A DNA stretch of 64,000 nucleotides from NCBI GenBank assembly GCA_044371005.1, contig JBILUL010000008.1, forward strand, positions 1-64,000, in the 5' to 3' direction. Numbering within the stretch: position 1 is the first letter of the stretch; every line of letters begins with the position of its first letter. The notes under the pieces were generated by a model. The model was not told the DNA's origin, did no database searches, and saw only the letters and a list, made by a program, of their open reading frames with translations. The DNA is from UBA2402 sp044371005 (GTDB taxonomy: Bacteria > Planctomycetota > Phycisphaerae > Phycisphaerales > UBA1924). The translations under genes and the position numbers were made by a program. Below are positions 62,719 through 64,000 of this stretch, one piece after another.

Positions 62719-64000
62719 TCACCCCCCAAACGCCCCCTCCGCCACCACGATCGCCCTCGCCAGCGCCGCGGCTTTGTTCACCGTCTCCTGATACTCATCA
62801 TCCACATTCGAATCCGCCACAATCCCGCCAGCCGCCTGCAGGTGATACACCCACTCCTCCCCGTTCTTGAGCCCCGTGGGCACCACCATCGTCCGCAGCG
62901 CCAGCGCGATGTCCATGTCGCCATCAAGGCCCACATACCCCATGCCGCCGCCGTACGGCCCGCGGCGCACCGGTTCGAGTTCATCGATGATCTGCATCGC
63001 GCGGATCTTGGGCGCACCTGAAATCGTCCCCACAGGCAGCGCCGCACGCAGCGCATCCCAGCAGTCAAGCCCCTCGCGCAGCGCACCCGTCACCGTGCTG
63101 CTAATGTGCATCACGTGGCTGTAACGTTCAATCTCCATGATCGCCGGCAACGCCACACTCCCCGCCTGCGCCACCACACCCACATCGTTGCGACCAAGAT
63201 CCACCAGCATGATGTGCTCGGCGCACTCCTTCTGATCCGCAAGCAGCTCCTTCGCGAGCGCAGCATCCTCTTCAACAGTCCGCCCGCGCCGCCTCGTCCC
63301 CGCCAGCGGCCGGTTCGTGACGGTCCGCTCTCCACCCGGCCCCCTCTTCACGCGGCAGAGAATCTCCGGCGAACTGGCCACCAGAATGCACCCCTCACAC
63401 TGCATGTACACCATGTACGGACTGGGATTCACCGCCCGCAGCGCACGATACACATCAAACGGATCCGCCTTGCTCCTGCGCTCAAATCGCTGCCCGAGCA
63501 CTACCTGGAAGATGTCACCCGCCTTGATGTACTCGCGCGCCTTGCCCAGCATCGCCGCGTGCTCTTCGCGCGTGATGTTGCTCGGCAGTGCTGCAGGCAT
63601 TCCCAGCTCCCGCTCCATCAACCCGCTCGCCAGGGGCTTGCTGTGCCGCTCGATCTGTGCAAGCTTGGCCTTGAGCTCGCTCACCACCGCGTCATACATG
63701 AAGTCTGCATCATCATCCGCTCCGACGAACGCCAACTGCACGATGAAGAGCACCTTGTCGACATGATCGAAGGCAATCACGCCGTCATAGAACCCAAAGT
63801 GCAGATCCGCCAGGTTGCGATCATCCCGCGGCGCATTCGCAAACGGCAGCTTCCCCGGCTCGCCGTAGCGCACCGAGTCGTACGCCGCGTACCCGAACCA
63901 GCCGCCCAGCACGCATGCCGGAAGTTCATCCTTGCTCCCGCGCGCGGGAGGCCGGCACAGCTTGATGTGCGCCGTGCGGTGCCGCAGCTGTGCGAATGGA
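62719..64000 (-). CDS. trpE: Anthranilate synthase component I (N-terminus cut by window edge)
   Basis: The open frame runs off the window end, so the N-terminus is missing. The visible 427 residues include GWFGYAAYDSVRY, the chorismate-binding domain with FQVVLGQRFERR, SPEILCRV, NRPLAGTRRRGRT, EHIMLVDLGRNDVG and GTISGAPKIRAMQIID, then GGGMGYVGLDGDMDIALALR. These are TrpE/chorismate-binding enzyme signatures; the AGTRRRG and DLGRND motifs support anthranilate synthase over isochorismate synthase. It would need TrpG (not in the window) to use glutamine. The first step of tryptophan synthesis is the likely role. Confidence 0.95.
   Translation of the reverse strand, partial: PFAQLRHRTAHIKLCRPPARGSKDELPACVLGGWFGYAAYDSVRYGEPGKLPFANAPRDDRNLADLHFGFYDGVIAFDHVDKVLFIVQLAFVGADDDADFMYDAVVSELKAKLAQIERHSKPLASGLMERELGMPAALPSNITREEHAAMLGKAREYIKAGDIFQVVLGQRFERRSKADPFDVYRALRAVNPSPYMVYMQCEGCILVASSPEILCRVKRGPGGERTVTNRPLAGTRRRGRTVEEDAALAKELLADQKECAEHIMLVDLGRNDVGVVAQAGSVALPAIMEIERYSHVMHISSTVTGALREGLDCWDALRAALPVGTISGAPKIRAMQIIDELEPVRRGPYGGGMGYVGLDGDMDIALALRTMVVPTGLKNGEEWVYHLQAAGGIVADSNVDDEYQETVNKAAALARAIVVAEGAFGG

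Overview
The window is a GC-rich chromosomal segment that looks like a member of the Planctomycetota, most probably Phycisphaerae/Phycisphaerales. That placement is an inference from three things: secreted proteins ending in paired 'DGGVDGSDIEAFF'-type calcium-loop repeats, a very large PQQ-like propeller protein, and a pseudopilin-rich secretion operon. No rRNA, tRNA or CRISPR array was recognised. Both ends cut through genes: RNase E/G on the left (C-terminus missing) and anthranilate synthase component I on the right (N-terminus missing).

Layout. 0-7.5 kb: RNase E/G with a long RG/poly-Gly tail and a leader hairpin, a histidine phosphatase, a cysteine synthase-like enzyme paired with a thiosulfate sulfurtransferase, and a DUF3592 protein. 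8-12.4 kb: a 1486-residue exported PQQ-like repeat protein. 12.6-14.5 kb: a small accessory block with a DUF5658-like membrane protein, a REP element, and a DUF6941-like / small helical / PemK-MazF-like toxin cassette. 14.7-23.9 kb: a Tat-type epimerase, secreted and membrane proteins, a cytochrome c-PQQ sugar dehydrogenase, a pseudopilin and TerC. 24-32.5 kb: LysS, two tandem asparagine-synthase paralogues, a 478-bp tandem duplication, a periplasmic thioredoxin and GatB. 32.7-41.3 kb: a type II secretion-like inner-membrane and pseudopilus operon (F, G, I-, J-, K-, C-, L-, M-like, then a TPR lipoprotein); no E ATPase or D secretin lies in the window. 41.6-51.4 kb: an endonuclease/exonuclease/phosphatase protein, a NUDIX hydrolase, a beta-CASP nuclease, a RAYT transposase inside its own REP cluster, an isolated FlhB-like protein lacking NPTH, two secreted proteins and an AI-2E transporter. 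51.7-58.6 kb: a less GC-rich AlbA_2/Schlafen-type protein, a BamE-like lipoprotein, a LolD-type ABC ATPase, phenylalanine hydroxylase, a NYN nuclease gene interrupted by TGA, and an RNase Z-like hydrolase. 58.6-64 kb: dnaA with a clear promoter and structured leader, an ECF sigma factor, a putative anti-sigma factor, and trpE.

Two genome-scale signals stand out. First, the spacers carry five different dispersed hairpin families (A-E below), one of which (B) belongs to the RAYT transposase. Second, at least eight genes without a Shine-Dalgarno sequence have a TANNNT box ending 6-9 nt before the start codon, which suggests frequent leaderless transcription. Gene calls rest on motifs and translated sequence read by eye; no database search was run.
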